This document shows, in pieces, positions 41,766-50,573 of a stretch of DNA of 56,463 nt. The notes under the pieces are model-generated. The model was not told the origin of the DNA, did no database searches, and saw only the letters and a program-made list of their open reading frames with translations. Position numbers and translations under genes: made by a program. Origin of the DNA: Bacteroidota bacterium (GTDB taxonomy: Bacteria; Bacteroidota; Bacteroidia; AKYH767-A; JAHEYN01); contig JAHEYN010000015.1 in assembly GCA_023251555.1 (NCBI GenBank), positions 18,288 to 74,750 of the forward strand. The letters run 5' to 3'. Numbering within the stretch: position 1 is the stretch's first letter; every line of letters begins with the position of its first letter.

Positions 41766-42806
41766 TTGCAGCGCTTTGACACAAACCGGAAAATCGCAGT
41801 GGCAGGCCTCGGCTCAATGGGCAAGAGGCGCATCAGAAACCTGTTGTCGCTTGGGTTCAGTAATGTCAATGTTACGGGCTTTGATAAAAGGGCAGACCGG
41901 AGGGAAGAGGCGAAGCAGTTGTACGGCATTAAGGTTGTTGGCTCTGAGGAGAAACTGCTCGGGGAAAATACTGATGTATTTATCATTTCTGTTCCCCCTG
42001 ACCAGCACCATCATTATATGAAACTTGCACTTGGCATGAACAGGCCTTTTTTCGTGGAAGCCAGTGTCCTTGACACGGATTATGACACCCTCACCCGGGG
42101 CGTCAAGAAAAAAAATATTGTTGCGGCGCCTTCGGCTACGCTGTGCTTTCATCCCGCCGTAAAAAAAATAAATGAAATTATACGTGCCGGTGAGCTCGGG
42201 AAACTTACAAACTTTATTTATCATTCCGGGCAGTATCTTCCCGACTGGCATACCTATGAACCGGTTTCTGAATATTATGTTTCCCGGAAAGAAACAGGAG
42301 GGGCAAGGGAGATTGTCCCCTTCGAACTTTCCTGGATTACACGCCTGCTGGGTTTTCCGGACCGTGTACAGGGAGTAATTAAAAATGCGGCGCAGATAAA
42401 AGGAGCCGAATCCGTTGACGATACATACAATGCGCTGCTTGAATATGAGACTCTTGTGGTGAATCTTGTGGTGGATATCGTTTCGAGGAATGCAGTCAGG
42501 GAGCTTCTTATCAACGGAACCGCAGGTCAGCTTCGGTGGAACTGGGACGACAACTGTGTCAGGGTGTTTGATGCTTCGGCAAAGCAATGGAAGGAGCATG
42601 CATACCAGTCCGCTCCTGCAGCCGCGGGATATAACAAGAATATCACCGAACAGATGTATGTGGATGAGATGGCCGCTTTTTTCGAAGCCATAGAAGGTAA
42701 AAAAGATATATTCAATACCATGGAGTATGATCACTGTGTGTTGAAGTTGCTCTATGCCATTGAGGAGTCTTCGAAGAAAGGCAGAACGATTAATTTTTCC
42801 TGCTGA
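41766..42806 (+). CDS. Gfo/Idh/MocA-family NAD(P)-dependent oxidoreductase
   Basis: 346 residues from a TTG at 41766. It is the only start compatible with an intact Rossmann fold, as a stop lies 12 bp upstream in frame and KIAVAGLGSMGKRR begins at residue 9. FFVEASVLD replaces the family EKP motif. The C-terminal alpha/beta domain includes GGAREIVPFELSW. It probably oxidises or reduces a sugar carbon, perhaps making the keto group used by the class III aminotransferase two genes later (inference). Confidence 0.9.
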   Translation: MQRFDTNRKIAVAGLGSMGKRRIRNLLSLGFSNVNVTGFDKRADRREEAKQLYGIKVVGSEEKLLGENTDVFIISVPPDQHHHYMKLALGMNRPFFVEASVLDTDYDTLTRGVKKKNIVAAPSATLCFHPAVKKINEIIRAGELGKLTNFIYHSGQYLPDWHTYEPVSEYYVSRKETGGAREIVPFELSWITRLLGFPDRVQGVIKNAAQIKGAESVDDTYNALLEYETLVVNLVVDIVSRNAVRELLINGTAGQLRWNWDDNCVRVFDASAKQWKEHAYQSAPAAAGYNKNITEQMYVDEMAAFFEAIEGKKDIFNTMEYDHCVLKLLYAIEESSKKGRTINFSC

Positions 42807-43568
42807 GTGACAGGCATACTTATACTCGCCCGTTTAGGCTCTTCCCGTTTGAGCAACAAGCACCTGCTCGGGGCATCCGGAAAGACTTTCATTGAGCATC
42901 TTGCGGGGAGATTCCTGAAAGAGTTCGGAAAAGAAATAAACGAAGAAAAATGTATGCTGATAATTGCCAGCTCCGACGAGCCTGCCAACCGTAAGTTTGA
43001 AGATATTTTCAGAGATACGCCGGTCAGGGTTTTTTACGGGAACAGGCATAATATCCCCCTCCGGCAGTTCGAATGTGCCGGCAGGTACAAACTGGATTTT
43101 ATCATTTCTGTTGATGGGGATGATATCCTGTGTTCTGTTCATGCGGCAAGAAAGATATACGAATGCCTCAATACCGGCCAGGCTCCTGCAGCCCGTACGA
43201 CAGGACTTCCCCTCGGCATGAATGTGTCGGGGTATTCTTCCGCTCTCCTGCGAAAGAACCTTGAAAAACACCCCTCCGCCAGGCTTGAAACAGGATGGGG
43301 GCGCATATTTTCAGGTGAAAAGTTTGCGGAGTTCCGCATGGGAGAATATGACAGGGACAGGAGTTTGCGGTTTACCCTTGACTACCCGGCTGATGCGGAT
43401 TTCTTCAGGACACTCATTTATGCAGCCGGTGAAAAAATTATTGATATTCCCGATGATGAATTAATTAAATTTGTAAAGGATAATCATTTCAATGACATCA
43501 ATAAATCACTTGATGAGGAATACTGGAAAAATTTTGAACGTGAAACCCGCGAAGAAAAAAACGGATGA
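42807..43568 (+). CDS. SpsF/CTP_transf_3-type cytidylyltransferase
   Basis: 253 residues from a GTG that directly follows the previous stop. The N-terminus ILILARLGSSRLSNKHLL is the nucleotide-binding motif of the SpsF/NeuA-like group (usual form QARMGSTRLPGK). Then come LIIASSDEPAN, VRVFYGNRHNIPLRQFECA, FIISVDGDDIL and FTLDYPADADFF. It may activate the nonulosonic acid or another sugar with CMP in place of a classical NeuA, which is missing here. Three bases separate it from the next gene. Confidence 0.85.
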   Translation: MTGILILARLGSSRLSNKHLLGASGKTFIEHLAGRFLKEFGKEINEEKCMLIIASSDEPANRKFEDIFRDTPVRVFYGNRHNIPLRQFECAGRYKLDFIISVDGDDILCSVHAARKIYECLNTGQAPAARTTGLPLGMNVSGYSSALLRKNLEKHPSARLETGWGRIFSGEKFAEFRMGEYDRDRSLRFTLDYPADADFFRTLIYAAGEKIIDIPDDELIKFVKDNHFNDINKSLDEEYWKNFERETREEKNG

Positions 43569-43571
43569 GTT

Positions 43572-44882
43572 ATGCTGAGCGATTCAAACAATGATTACAT
43601 CACCCGCCTGCACCGTTTGATCCCCGGCGGAGCACACACATACAGCAGGGGCGATGACCAGTTCCCTTCCAATGCCCCGGCGATACTCGAAAAAGGGAAG
43701 GGCGCTTACGTATGGGATCCCCGCGGGAACAAGTTCCTTGATTATGGCATGGCGTTGCGTGCCGTGACGCTTGGCTATGCGGATGAAGACGTTAATGCGG
43801 CCGCCTTTAAAGGCATGGAAAATGGTGTAAACCTGACGAGGGCAACCACGGTTGAACTGGAAGCCGCCGAACTTTTATCATCAATTATTCCATGCGCCGA
43901 AATGGTGAAATTTGCCAAGAACGGATCTACTGTTACTTCGGCGGCAGTAAAACTTGCACGGGCATATACAGGGCGGCCTCTGGTGGTCTTCCCTGCTGAG
44001 CATCCTTTTTTTTCATACGACGACTGGTTTATAGGCTCCACAGTGATGGATAAAGGGGTCCCGGATGAAGAGAAAAAAAACAGCCTCATATTTCATTATA
44101 ATGACATCGGGTCGCTTGAAAAACTTTTCAGCGGGCATCCCGGCAGGATCGCAGCTGTGATACTGGAACCGGCCACTACCGTCGGTCCTGAAGATAAGTT
44201 TCTCCATAAAGTAAAAGAATTGTGCAGCAGGAACGGTACTGTTTTTATTCTCGATGAAATGATAACGGGTTTTCGATGGGATATCCGCGGAGCCCAGGCC
44301 TTCTTTGATATTAAGCCGGACCTGGCCACTTTCGGGAAAGGGATGGCAAACGGCTTTTCTGTTGCCGCCCTGGCGGGGAAAAAAGAAATAATGGAACTGG
44401 GAGGAATCACAAAGGAAGGCGCGGAAAGAGTCTTCCTTATTTCTACAACTCATGGAGCTGAAATGCACGGTCTTTCAGCCTTTGTGAAAACAATGGAGAT
44501 ATACCGAAAACGTGATGTGGTAGCGCATTTATGGGCATATGGGGAAAAATTGGTGAACGGGATCAATGAAATTTCATCCGGGCTTGGAATAAAAGATTAT
44601 TTTTATGCGGAAGGATATCCATGTTCTCCGGCGTACGTAACAAAAGGAAAAGATGGAGCCCCTTCTCCCGGCTTAAGAACTCTTTTCTCTCAGGAGATGA
44701 TAAAGAACAATGTTCTTATGCCCTATATTGCAATCAGTTTCTCTCATGGAGAAAAAGAACTTGATATTACATTGTATGCCGTAAAGAAAGCCCTTGAAGT
44801 GTACCGGCGGGCACTTGAAGAGGGATATGAAAAGTACCTTTCAGGGAAAGTCATCCGGCCGGTATTCAGGAAGTACAACTGA
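43572..44882 (+). CDS. Class III PLP aminotransferase, glutamate-1-semialdehyde-aminomutase-like
   Basis: 436 residues. LIPGGAHTYSRGDDQFP near the N-terminus, GSTVTSAAVKLARAYTG, FILDEMITGFRWD and the PLP lysine K256 in FGKGMANGFSVAAL. HemL would act in haem synthesis, but the position inside a sugar operon, the divergent N-terminus and the C-terminal extension point to a sugar-modifying aminotransferase. The donor and acceptor are unknown. Confidence 0.88.
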   Translation: MLSDSNNDYITRLHRLIPGGAHTYSRGDDQFPSNAPAILEKGKGAYVWDPRGNKFLDYGMALRAVTLGYADEDVNAAAFKGMENGVNLTRATTVELEAAELLSSIIPCAEMVKFAKNGSTVTSAAVKLARAYTGRPLVVFPAEHPFFSYDDWFIGSTVMDKGVPDEEKKNSLIFHYNDIGSLEKLFSGHPGRIAAVILEPATTVGPEDKFLHKVKELCSRNGTVFILDEMITGFRWDIRGAQAFFDIKPDLATFGKGMANGFSVAALAGKKEIMELGGITKEGAERVFLISTTHGAEMHGLSAFVKTMEIYRKRDVVAHLWAYGEKLVNGINEISSGLGIKDYFYAEGYPCSPAYVTKGKDGAPSPGLRTLFSQEMIKNNVLMPYIAISFSHGEKELDITLYAVKKALEVYRRALEEGYEKYLSGKVIRPVFRKYN

Positions 44883-44912
44883 AGCAAATCGAAAAATCAC
44901 TACGCACTTAAC

Positions 44913-45872
44913 ATGAATAAAAACAAATTGTACCAGAGAAAAATCCTTGTAACCGGTGGTTCGGGATTTATAGGCAGTTGCCTTGCCGAAAAACTCGCCC
45001 GTGACAGTGAGAATCTCGTGATCGTGGTGGATAACCTCCTTACCGGGGACCAGGAAAAAGTTCCTGCTTCAGAGCACCTGAATCTTAAGTTTATCAAGGC
45101 GGATGTCAACGACTTCCGCGAAATATCCAGTATTTTCCACGCCTACTCTTTTAATTATGTATTTCACTATGCCGCAGTGGTTGGTGTAAGGCGGACGCAG
45201 ACTTTCCCTGTGATGGTGCTGAATGATATTACGGGAATAAAAAATATTCTCAACCTTTCCAAGAACACCGGGGTAGAGCGCGTTTATTACTCCTCTTCTT
45301 CAGAGGTGTATGGCGAACCGGTTGAATATCCCCAGAACGAACACACCACACCCCTGAACTCCCGCATCCCTTATGCCATTGTGAAAAATGTGGGGGAAGC
45401 ATATATGCGTTCGTATAAAAAGGAATTTGACCTGAACTATACCATCTTCAGGTTTTTCAATACATACGGGCCCCGGCAAAGCACAGATTTTGTCATGTCC
45501 AAATTCATTGCTTCAGCCATGAAGAACGAAGATATTCCTATTTACGGAGATGGGAGCCAGACAAGAACATTCTGCTATATTGACGATAACATAGAGGCCT
45601 GTACAAATGCTTTTTACAACAACCTTGTCGTGAATGATGTTGCCAACATCGGGAATGATACGGAAACGTCCGTTCTTGAGCTCGCAAAGATGGTTATACG
45701 CATTACAGGTTCCCGCTCAAAAATTGTTCACCTGCCTCCCCTGAAGGAAGGAGACATGACAAGAAGGAAGCCCGACGTTACCAAGATGAAGGAACTCCTG
45801 AAAAGAGAACTTACTCCCCTTGAAGAAGGAATACGTAAGATTATCAGCAACCCGCGGTATATTCTTGGCTGA
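44913..45872 (+). CDS. NAD-dependent sugar epimerase/dehydratase (extended SDR)
   Basis: 319 residues. KILVTGGSGFIGSCLAEKL (10-28) binds NAD, SSSSEVYGEP holds the catalytic Ser, and YAIVKN the Tyr and Lys. FFNTYGPRQ and YGDGSQTRTFCYIDD are typical of UDP-sugar 4-epimerases and UDP-glucuronate decarboxylases. The reaction cannot be fixed. It lies 30 bp after the aminotransferase and 14 bp before the polyprenyl synthase. Confidence 0.9.
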   Translation: MNKNKLYQRKILVTGGSGFIGSCLAEKLARDSENLVIVVDNLLTGDQEKVPASEHLNLKFIKADVNDFREISSIFHAYSFNYVFHYAAVVGVRRTQTFPVMVLNDITGIKNILNLSKNTGVERVYYSSSSEVYGEPVEYPQNEHTTPLNSRIPYAIVKNVGEAYMRSYKKEFDLNYTIFRFFNTYGPRQSTDFVMSKFIASAMKNEDIPIYGDGSQTRTFCYIDDNIEACTNAFYNNLVVNDVANIGNDTETSVLELAKMVIRITGSRSKIVHLPPLKEGDMTRRKPDVTKMKELLKRELTPLEEGIRKIISNPRYILG

Positions 45873-45886
45873 GAGCCTTTTTCGGT

Positions 45887-46867
45887 ATGCACGACATCAG
45901 ATATTTTCAAAAAAAGGTTGAGGCAGGAATCAAAAGCCTTAAGTTTGACAAGTCACCGCCGGAGTTGTATGACCCCGTTAAATATATTTTGTCTCTGGGC
46001 GGTAAACGGATGCGTCCCGTCCTTACGCTTATGGCCTGTGAGATGTTCGGGGGAAAACCGGATGATGTATTAAAGCCTGCCATCGGGATAGAGCTGTTTC
46101 ACAACTTTACCCTGGTGCATGATGATATCATGGACAATGCCCCTTTGCGCAGGACATTGCCAACTGTTCACAGCAGGTGGAATACGAACATCGCAATCCT
46201 GTCCGGTGACCTGATGTATGCTCTTTCTTATTCTCTCGTGGCGGCAGCACCACCGGGAGTGCTGCACCGGGTACTCAGCGTTTTTAACCGGGCAGCGGTG
46301 CAGGTATGCGAAGGACAGCAGCTTGACATGAATTATGAAAAAAAAGCAAAAGTATCCATCATGGAATATCTCCGGATGATTGAACTGAAAACCGCCGCAC
46401 TCCTTGCCGCAAGTCTTGAAATAGGCGCTATTACCGGTGGATCAGGTGAAACGGATGCAAAGCATCTTCGTGAATTCGGCAAAAGCATCGGGATTGCTTT
46501 TCAGATCAGGGATGATATTCTCGATGTCTATGCGAGCGAACGTGTTTTCGGCAAACAAAAAGGCGGAGATATTCTCTCGGGGAAGAAAACATACCTTCTG
46601 CTGAAAGCTATGGAATTGGCACCTTCGCGCCCTCTCCTTAAGAAGGAGCTTGACAGGTGGCTTTCAGCGCCTTCGCCTGACCCGCACAAAAAAGTGAAAG
46701 GAGTGACTGCTGTGTACGATGCCACAGGAGTCCGCAGTCTGGCTGAAAAAGAAATGAACAGACATTATGTGAATGCGCTTCGCGCTCTTGAAAAGATTGG
46801 GATCTCTGAAGAAAAGAAAGAGCCTCTCAGGAATATCGCTGTTGAAATAATTGATAGGGAAAAATAG
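45887..46867 (+). CDS. Trans-polyprenyl diphosphate synthase
   Basis: 326 residues. First Asp-rich motif DDIMD (79-83) in LVHDDIMDNAPLRR, second motif DDILD (209-213) in FQIRDDILDVYA, and GGKRMRPVLTLMACE near the N-terminus. Phe74 at the fifth position before the first motif usually limits the product to short chains (about C15-C25), so a farnesyl/geranylgeranyl-type product is more likely than octaprenyl (inference). It is the last gene of the long plus-strand operon. Confidence 0.93.
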   Translation: MHDIRYFQKKVEAGIKSLKFDKSPPELYDPVKYILSLGGKRMRPVLTLMACEMFGGKPDDVLKPAIGIELFHNFTLVHDDIMDNAPLRRTLPTVHSRWNTNIAILSGDLMYALSYSLVAAAPPGVLHRVLSVFNRAAVQVCEGQQLDMNYEKKAKVSIMEYLRMIELKTAALLAASLEIGAITGGSGETDAKHLREFGKSIGIAFQIRDDILDVYASERVFGKQKGGDILSGKKTYLLLKAMELAPSRPLLKKELDRWLSAPSPDPHKKVKGVTAVYDATGVRSLAEKEMNRHYVNALRALEKIGISEEKKEPLRNIAVEIIDREK

Positions 46868-46874
46868 AAATTAT

Positions 46875-46882
46875 TATTTTTG
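46875..46882 (+). promoter_or_regulatory. -7 box upstream of the TPR gene
   Basis: TATTTTTG (TAnnTTTG) ends 26 bp before the ATG at 46909. An imperfect TTG is about 21 bp upstream. Confidence 0.4.
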
Positions 46883-46908
46883 ATTCAGTGAACTGAAAAC
46901 CTCCGTTT

Positions 46909-47727
46909 ATGACAATCAGAATCCCCTCCTTTTTTCTGCTTGCGCCCCTGCTTTCTTTTGTTCCTTTGTGCAATGCATTTGGTCAGGCTACAGCGGAAGA
47001 CTACCTCAACACAGGGATCTCCAAGGAAGGTCTCCACGATTATAAGGGTGCCATACAGGACCTCACGAAGGCTATTGACCTGCGCCCTGGCTATGCAGAT
47101 GCCTTCTACCACCGGGGCGTTGTAAGGAGAAAGCTTGCGGAGAACACCCAGGCTATACAGGATTTTACAAGAGCCATTGAACTGAGGCCTGATTTCGGGA
47201 AAGCCTACTATAACCGCGGACTTGCCAGGTCAGATGCGGAAGATTACGCCGGCGCCATGCTTGATTTTGATAAAGCAAAAGAATTGTCGGATACAACCAA
47301 AACCTATCACAATGAAAAAGATGAGCTGAAAACCTACAAAGCCAATATTGATGCGATTACAAAAATTATTGAGGTAAAACCTAAAGAGATCAAAGGATAT
47401 ATGGACAGGGGAAATGCAAAAAATACTTTCGGGGATTATAAGGGCGCAATAGAAGATTATTCAAAGGCGGTTTCCATTAATGCATATTACACAGATGCTT
47501 ATTTGCAAAGAGGATTGGCGGAGTTTTCCCTCATGGATTACAAGGAAGCGATCAAGGATTTTAACAAGGTGATTTTGCTGAAGTCGGATAACGCCTATGC
47601 CTATTGTTACCGCGGCAGAACCCGGTATAACCTCGGCCAGAAAGATGAAGGCTGCGAGGACCTTAAGAAGTCGTTCGAGATGGGTTACTTCAAAGCATAC
47701 GAATATACCAGGCAGCTTTGTAAATAA
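46909..47727 (+). CDS. Exported tetratricopeptide-repeat protein
   Basis: 272 residues. Signal peptide about 1-27 (FFLLAPLLSFVPLCNAFG). At least five TPR-type helix pairs follow: YKGAIQDLTKAIDLRPGYAD, TQAIQDFTRAIELRPDFGKA, YAGAMLDFDKAKEL, YKGAIEDYSKAVSINAYYTD and YKEAIKDFNKVILLKSDNAY. It is a periplasmic scaffold for protein-protein contact; partner unknown. Confidence 0.92.
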   Translation: MTIRIPSFFLLAPLLSFVPLCNAFGQATAEDYLNTGISKEGLHDYKGAIQDLTKAIDLRPGYADAFYHRGVVRRKLAENTQAIQDFTRAIELRPDFGKAYYNRGLARSDAEDYAGAMLDFDKAKELSDTTKTYHNEKDELKTYKANIDAITKIIEVKPKEIKGYMDRGNAKNTFGDYKGAIEDYSKAVSINAYYTDAYLQRGLAEFSLMDYKEAIKDFNKVILLKSDNAYAYCYRGRTRYNLGQKDEGCEDLKKSFEMGYFKAYEYTRQLCK

Positions 47728-47750
47728 GCTGAGCTTTTTCCGTACCTTTG
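47717..47750 (+). promoter_or_regulatory. Promoter of the Bax-inhibitor-1-like gene
   Basis: TTTG at 47717-47720 and TACCTTTG at 47743-47750, 22 bp apart (usual 19-21). The -33 box lies inside the end of the TPR gene. The -7 box ends 23 bp before the ATG at 47774. Confidence 0.5.
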
Positions 47751-47773
47751 CGTAAAATAACAACAACCTCGTT

Positions 47774-48505
47774 ATGGAAAACCAGGAAGTAAATATCAAT
47801 AGCAGAAAAAACACCGGAGAATTCAGTGTTTCGGTGCCCAATGCATTTGTGGCTAATGTATTCTCATGGATGGCGCTTGCCCTTGCTATCACAGGGATTG
47901 TGGCCTACCGTTTCGGGACAGATGAAAATTACCTGCAGTATCTTTACTCTGCTGAGACCGGCAAGCTGAACGGACTTGGTTATTTTGTGATGTTTGCCCC
48001 CATCGGTTTTGTACTGCTGATGTCGCTCGGATTTAACCGGTTCTCGTCGACTGTGCTGATCGTTTTGTTTTTACTGTATGCGGCCATTATGGGCATGAGC
48101 CTGAGTTTTATTTTTCTCATTTACACACATGGATCCATTGCACTTACTTTTGGCATTACGGCTTCAACTTTTGGAGCGATGGCATTGCTTGGTTACACCA
48201 CTAAAACGGATCTCACAAAATTCGGAAGCATACTGATGATGGCCCTGATGGGAATTATCGTCGCTTCGCTTATCAATATGTTTATGCACAGTGAAAGAAT
48301 GGACTACATTGTGAGTTTCTTCGGGGTACTCATATTTACAGGCCTGACGGCCTATGACGTTCAGAAGCTGAAGAATATCGGGAACGGTGCTGAATACGGG
48401 GCGGAGGGAACCCGTAAGTTGGCTATTATCGGCGCACTTACCCTATACCTTGATTTTGTAAATCTGTTCCTGTACCTTCTCCGGTTTTTCGGAAAAAAGA
48501 AATGA
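47774..48505 (+). CDS. Bax inhibitor-1/YccA family membrane protein
   Basis: 243 residues with seven likely membrane helices. The N-terminal FVANVFSWMALALAITGIVA, the central GMSLSFIFLIYTHGSIALTF and the C-terminal LTAYDVQKLKNIGNG and LYLDFVNLFLYLLRFFGKKK are typical. Family members include pH-sensitive calcium-leak proteins (BsYetJ) and the FtsH partner YccA; the role here is not known. Confidence 0.93.
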   Translation: MENQEVNINSRKNTGEFSVSVPNAFVANVFSWMALALAITGIVAYRFGTDENYLQYLYSAETGKLNGLGYFVMFAPIGFVLLMSLGFNRFSSTVLIVLFLLYAAIMGMSLSFIFLIYTHGSIALTFGITASTFGAMALLGYTTKTDLTKFGSILMMALMGIIVASLINMFMHSERMDYIVSFFGVLIFTGLTAYDVQKLKNIGNGAEYGAEGTRKLAIIGALTLYLDFVNLFLYLLRFFGKKK

Positions 48506-48521
48506 TATCTGTTTCCTCCTG

Positions 48522-48560
48522 CAAGCCTCATTTCATTACGGAGTGAGGCTTGTTTCATTA
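48522..48560 (+). terminator. Rho-independent terminator after the Bax-inhibitor-like gene
   Basis: CAAGCCTCA (48522-48530) pairs perfectly with TGAGGCTTG (48544-48552) over a 13-nt loop, followed by the T-rich TTTCATTA. It lies 16 bp after the stop and before fabD. Confidence 0.75.
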
Positions 48561-48591
48561 TAGTAATAGATACAATTAAAACTCAAATATT

Positions 48592-49470
48592 ATGAAAGCA
48601 TATATCTTCCCCGGCCAGGGCTCCCAGTTTCCCGGAATGGGAAAAGATCTTTATGAAAGTTCTCCTCTTGCCAAGGATCTGTTTGAAAAGGCAAATGAGC
48701 TTGTTGGATTCCGGATTACCGATGTGATGTTTGGAGGAACCGAAGAAGACCTTAAGCAGACCAGGGTTACACAACCTGCAATCTTCCTTCATTCTGTCAT
48801 TCTTTCCCTGACGATGGGGGATAATTTCAGGCCTGATATGGTTGCAGGACATTCCCTTGGGGAGTTTTCTGCCCTTGTTGCAAACAAAACCCTTTCTTTT
48901 GAAGATGCGCTGCTTCTGGTGGTGAAAAGAGCAAATGCCATGCAGAAAGCCTGTGAAATCCGCCCGTCCACTATGGCCGCAGTGCTTGGAATGGATGATA
49001 AAAAAGCTGAAGAAATCTGCGCATCGGTTACCGGGGAGGTCGTGGTTCCTGCGAATTACAATTGTCCGGGACAGCTTGTTATTTCGGGGAGCGTGGATGG
49101 GGTAAAAATTGCCTGTGAAAAACTTATTGCGGCAGGTGCCAAACGGGCCATACTGCTGAATGTGGGTGGCGCCTTCCACTCCCCGCTCATGGAGCCGGCC
49201 CGCGTGGAGCTTGAGGCGGCTATTCTTGCAACGAAATTCATCCCGCCCGTATGTCCTGTTTACCAGAATGTAAATGCAAGTGCAGTAACAGATCCTGCCT
49301 CCATACAGAAAAACCTTGTTGCCCAGCTTACTGCCCCCGTGAGGTGGACAGAAACGATACTGAATATGATTGCCGGCGGAGCATCTTCTTTTACTGAAAC
49401 CGGGCCGGGGAAGGTGTTGCAGGGGCTCGTAAAAAAAATCAGCAAGAATGCCGTGATTGCTGGTTCATGA
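48592..49470 (+). CDS. fabD: Malonyl-CoA:ACP transacylase
   Basis: 292 residues. Loads malonate from CoA to acyl carrier protein for fatty-acid synthesis. The N-terminal FPGQGSQFPGMGKDLY, the catalytic S88 in AGHSLGEFSAL, the malonate-binding arginine in VVKRANAMQ, and GGAFHSPLM with the active-site His are all in place. It stands alone, not in a fab cluster. Confidence 0.97.
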   Translation: MKAYIFPGQGSQFPGMGKDLYESSPLAKDLFEKANELVGFRITDVMFGGTEEDLKQTRVTQPAIFLHSVILSLTMGDNFRPDMVAGHSLGEFSALVANKTLSFEDALLLVVKRANAMQKACEIRPSTMAAVLGMDDKKAEEICASVTGEVVVPANYNCPGQLVISGSVDGVKIACEKLIAAGAKRAILLNVGGAFHSPLMEPARVELEAAILATKFIPPVCPVYQNVNASAVTDPASIQKNLVAQLTAPVRWTETILNMIAGGASSFTETGPGKVLQGLVKKISKNAVIAGS

Positions 49471-49587
49471 AGCTAGCCCTTATCTTTTTCTCCATTAATG
49501 TGGAAGCATAAATTTCCTTGCATTACAGAGGTATTTTCGGCGGCAAATGTCTTTCCAGCAAAGGCTTTATATCAGATAAAAGCGGTT

Positions 49588-49618
49588 TTTGGATAATAAT
49601 TTCCTTTAACTATATTTG
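49588..49618 (+). promoter_or_regulatory. Bacteroidota promoter of the lipoprotein cluster
   Basis: TTTG at 49588-49591, a 19-bp spacer, and TATATTTG at 49611-49618. This is the consensus TTTG-N19-TAnnTTTG and the best promoter seen in the window. The ATG is at 49666, giving a leader of about 43 nt. Confidence 0.75.
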
Positions 49619-49665
49619 CAAATCATTCTCCGGTATTAAGTTTTAAAACTTAAATAAAAAACAAA

Positions 49666-50565
49666 ATGTATTTTAAGAACAAATTTTATCTGACGGGCCT
49701 TATTGGAGTTGCATTTCTTGCAATTGCCGGCTGCAATTCCCAAAGCACAAAAAAGGAAGAGCCTGCTGTGGCCGATGAACAGGACTCAACCTCTGAACAG
49801 ATCGCCAAAGTTAAAAAGGTGTTTTACACTGTTCCTTCCCCTGTACAGGCCACTGCCCTGCTTAAAAAATCAGGAGCAAAATATGCCAGGGAAATATTAA
49901 ATGCCACGGCCAATGTTTCCAGGTACACCACTAACTATGATAAAGCCATGAATCTTGGGGTATATGGAACGGATTTGGCATATACAAATATATTCAACCA
50001 GACACAGGAAGCAATAAATTACCTTGCGGTAGTGAACAAACTTGCCGGGGGGCTGGGGATGTCCAACATGATTGAAAACCTTGATATCTCCAAGCGTTTC
50101 CAGGCCAATATTAATAACAGGGATTCCCTGGTTGATATCATCTCTGACATTTTCCGCGAATCTGATGATTACCTGAAGGAAAACCAGCAGTATCACTCAG
50201 CAGCTCTTGTGCTGGTGGGCGGATGGATTGAAGGTCTATACATCGCCATAAAGCAATCAAAGAAGAACCCGAGCAAGGAAATTTCCGATCGTATCGCCGA
50301 GCAGAAATACTCTCTCAGGAACCTGCTTTCCCTGATTGATGAGTATAAGAACGAGAAAGATTTCGCTGAACTTATAACCAGCCTTACCGATCTTAAGCAG
50401 ACGTACGACGGTATTGTAACGGACCGCACTGAAAAAGCTCCTTCCATTGACACAGCCGGTAAGGTTACCACGATCAATACCACCAGTAAGATTTCCATCA
50501 CGGATGATCAGATGAAGGAAATTACTTCCAAAATAGAGGCTCTCAGAAATAAAATCATTAAATAA
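49666..50565 (+). CDS. Lipoprotein of unknown function
   Basis: 299 residues. The signal peptide has a lipobox LAIAGC, with the lipidated cysteine at residue 23 followed by NSQS. The mature part is soluble, mostly helical and charged (KKVFYTVPSPVQATALLKKS, YGTDLAYTNIFNQTQEAINY, LVGGWIEGLYIAIKQSKK, ending KIEALRNKIIK). I do not recognise a named family. It is followed 8 bp later by a small secreted protein and then by a Cys/His/Met-rich membrane protein, so the three likely work together in the envelope. Confidence 0.85.
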   Translation: MYFKNKFYLTGLIGVAFLAIAGCNSQSTKKEEPAVADEQDSTSEQIAKVKKVFYTVPSPVQATALLKKSGAKYAREILNATANVSRYTTNYDKAMNLGVYGTDLAYTNIFNQTQEAINYLAVVNKLAGGLGMSNMIENLDISKRFQANINNRDSLVDIISDIFRESDDYLKENQQYHSAALVLVGGWIEGLYIAIKQSKKNPSKEISDRIAEQKYSLRNLLSLIDEYKNEKDFAELITSLTDLKQTYDGIVTDRTEKAPSIDTAGKVTTINTTSKISITDDQMKEITSKIEALRNKIIK

Positions 50566-50573
50566 CTTTTACA

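Noticed and set aside
41814-42734. Minus-strand open frame (306 codons) opposite the Gfo/Idh gene
   Set aside because: The plus-strand gene has an intact Rossmann motif and tight operon spacing; the minus product is rich in His, Cys and Arg without pattern.
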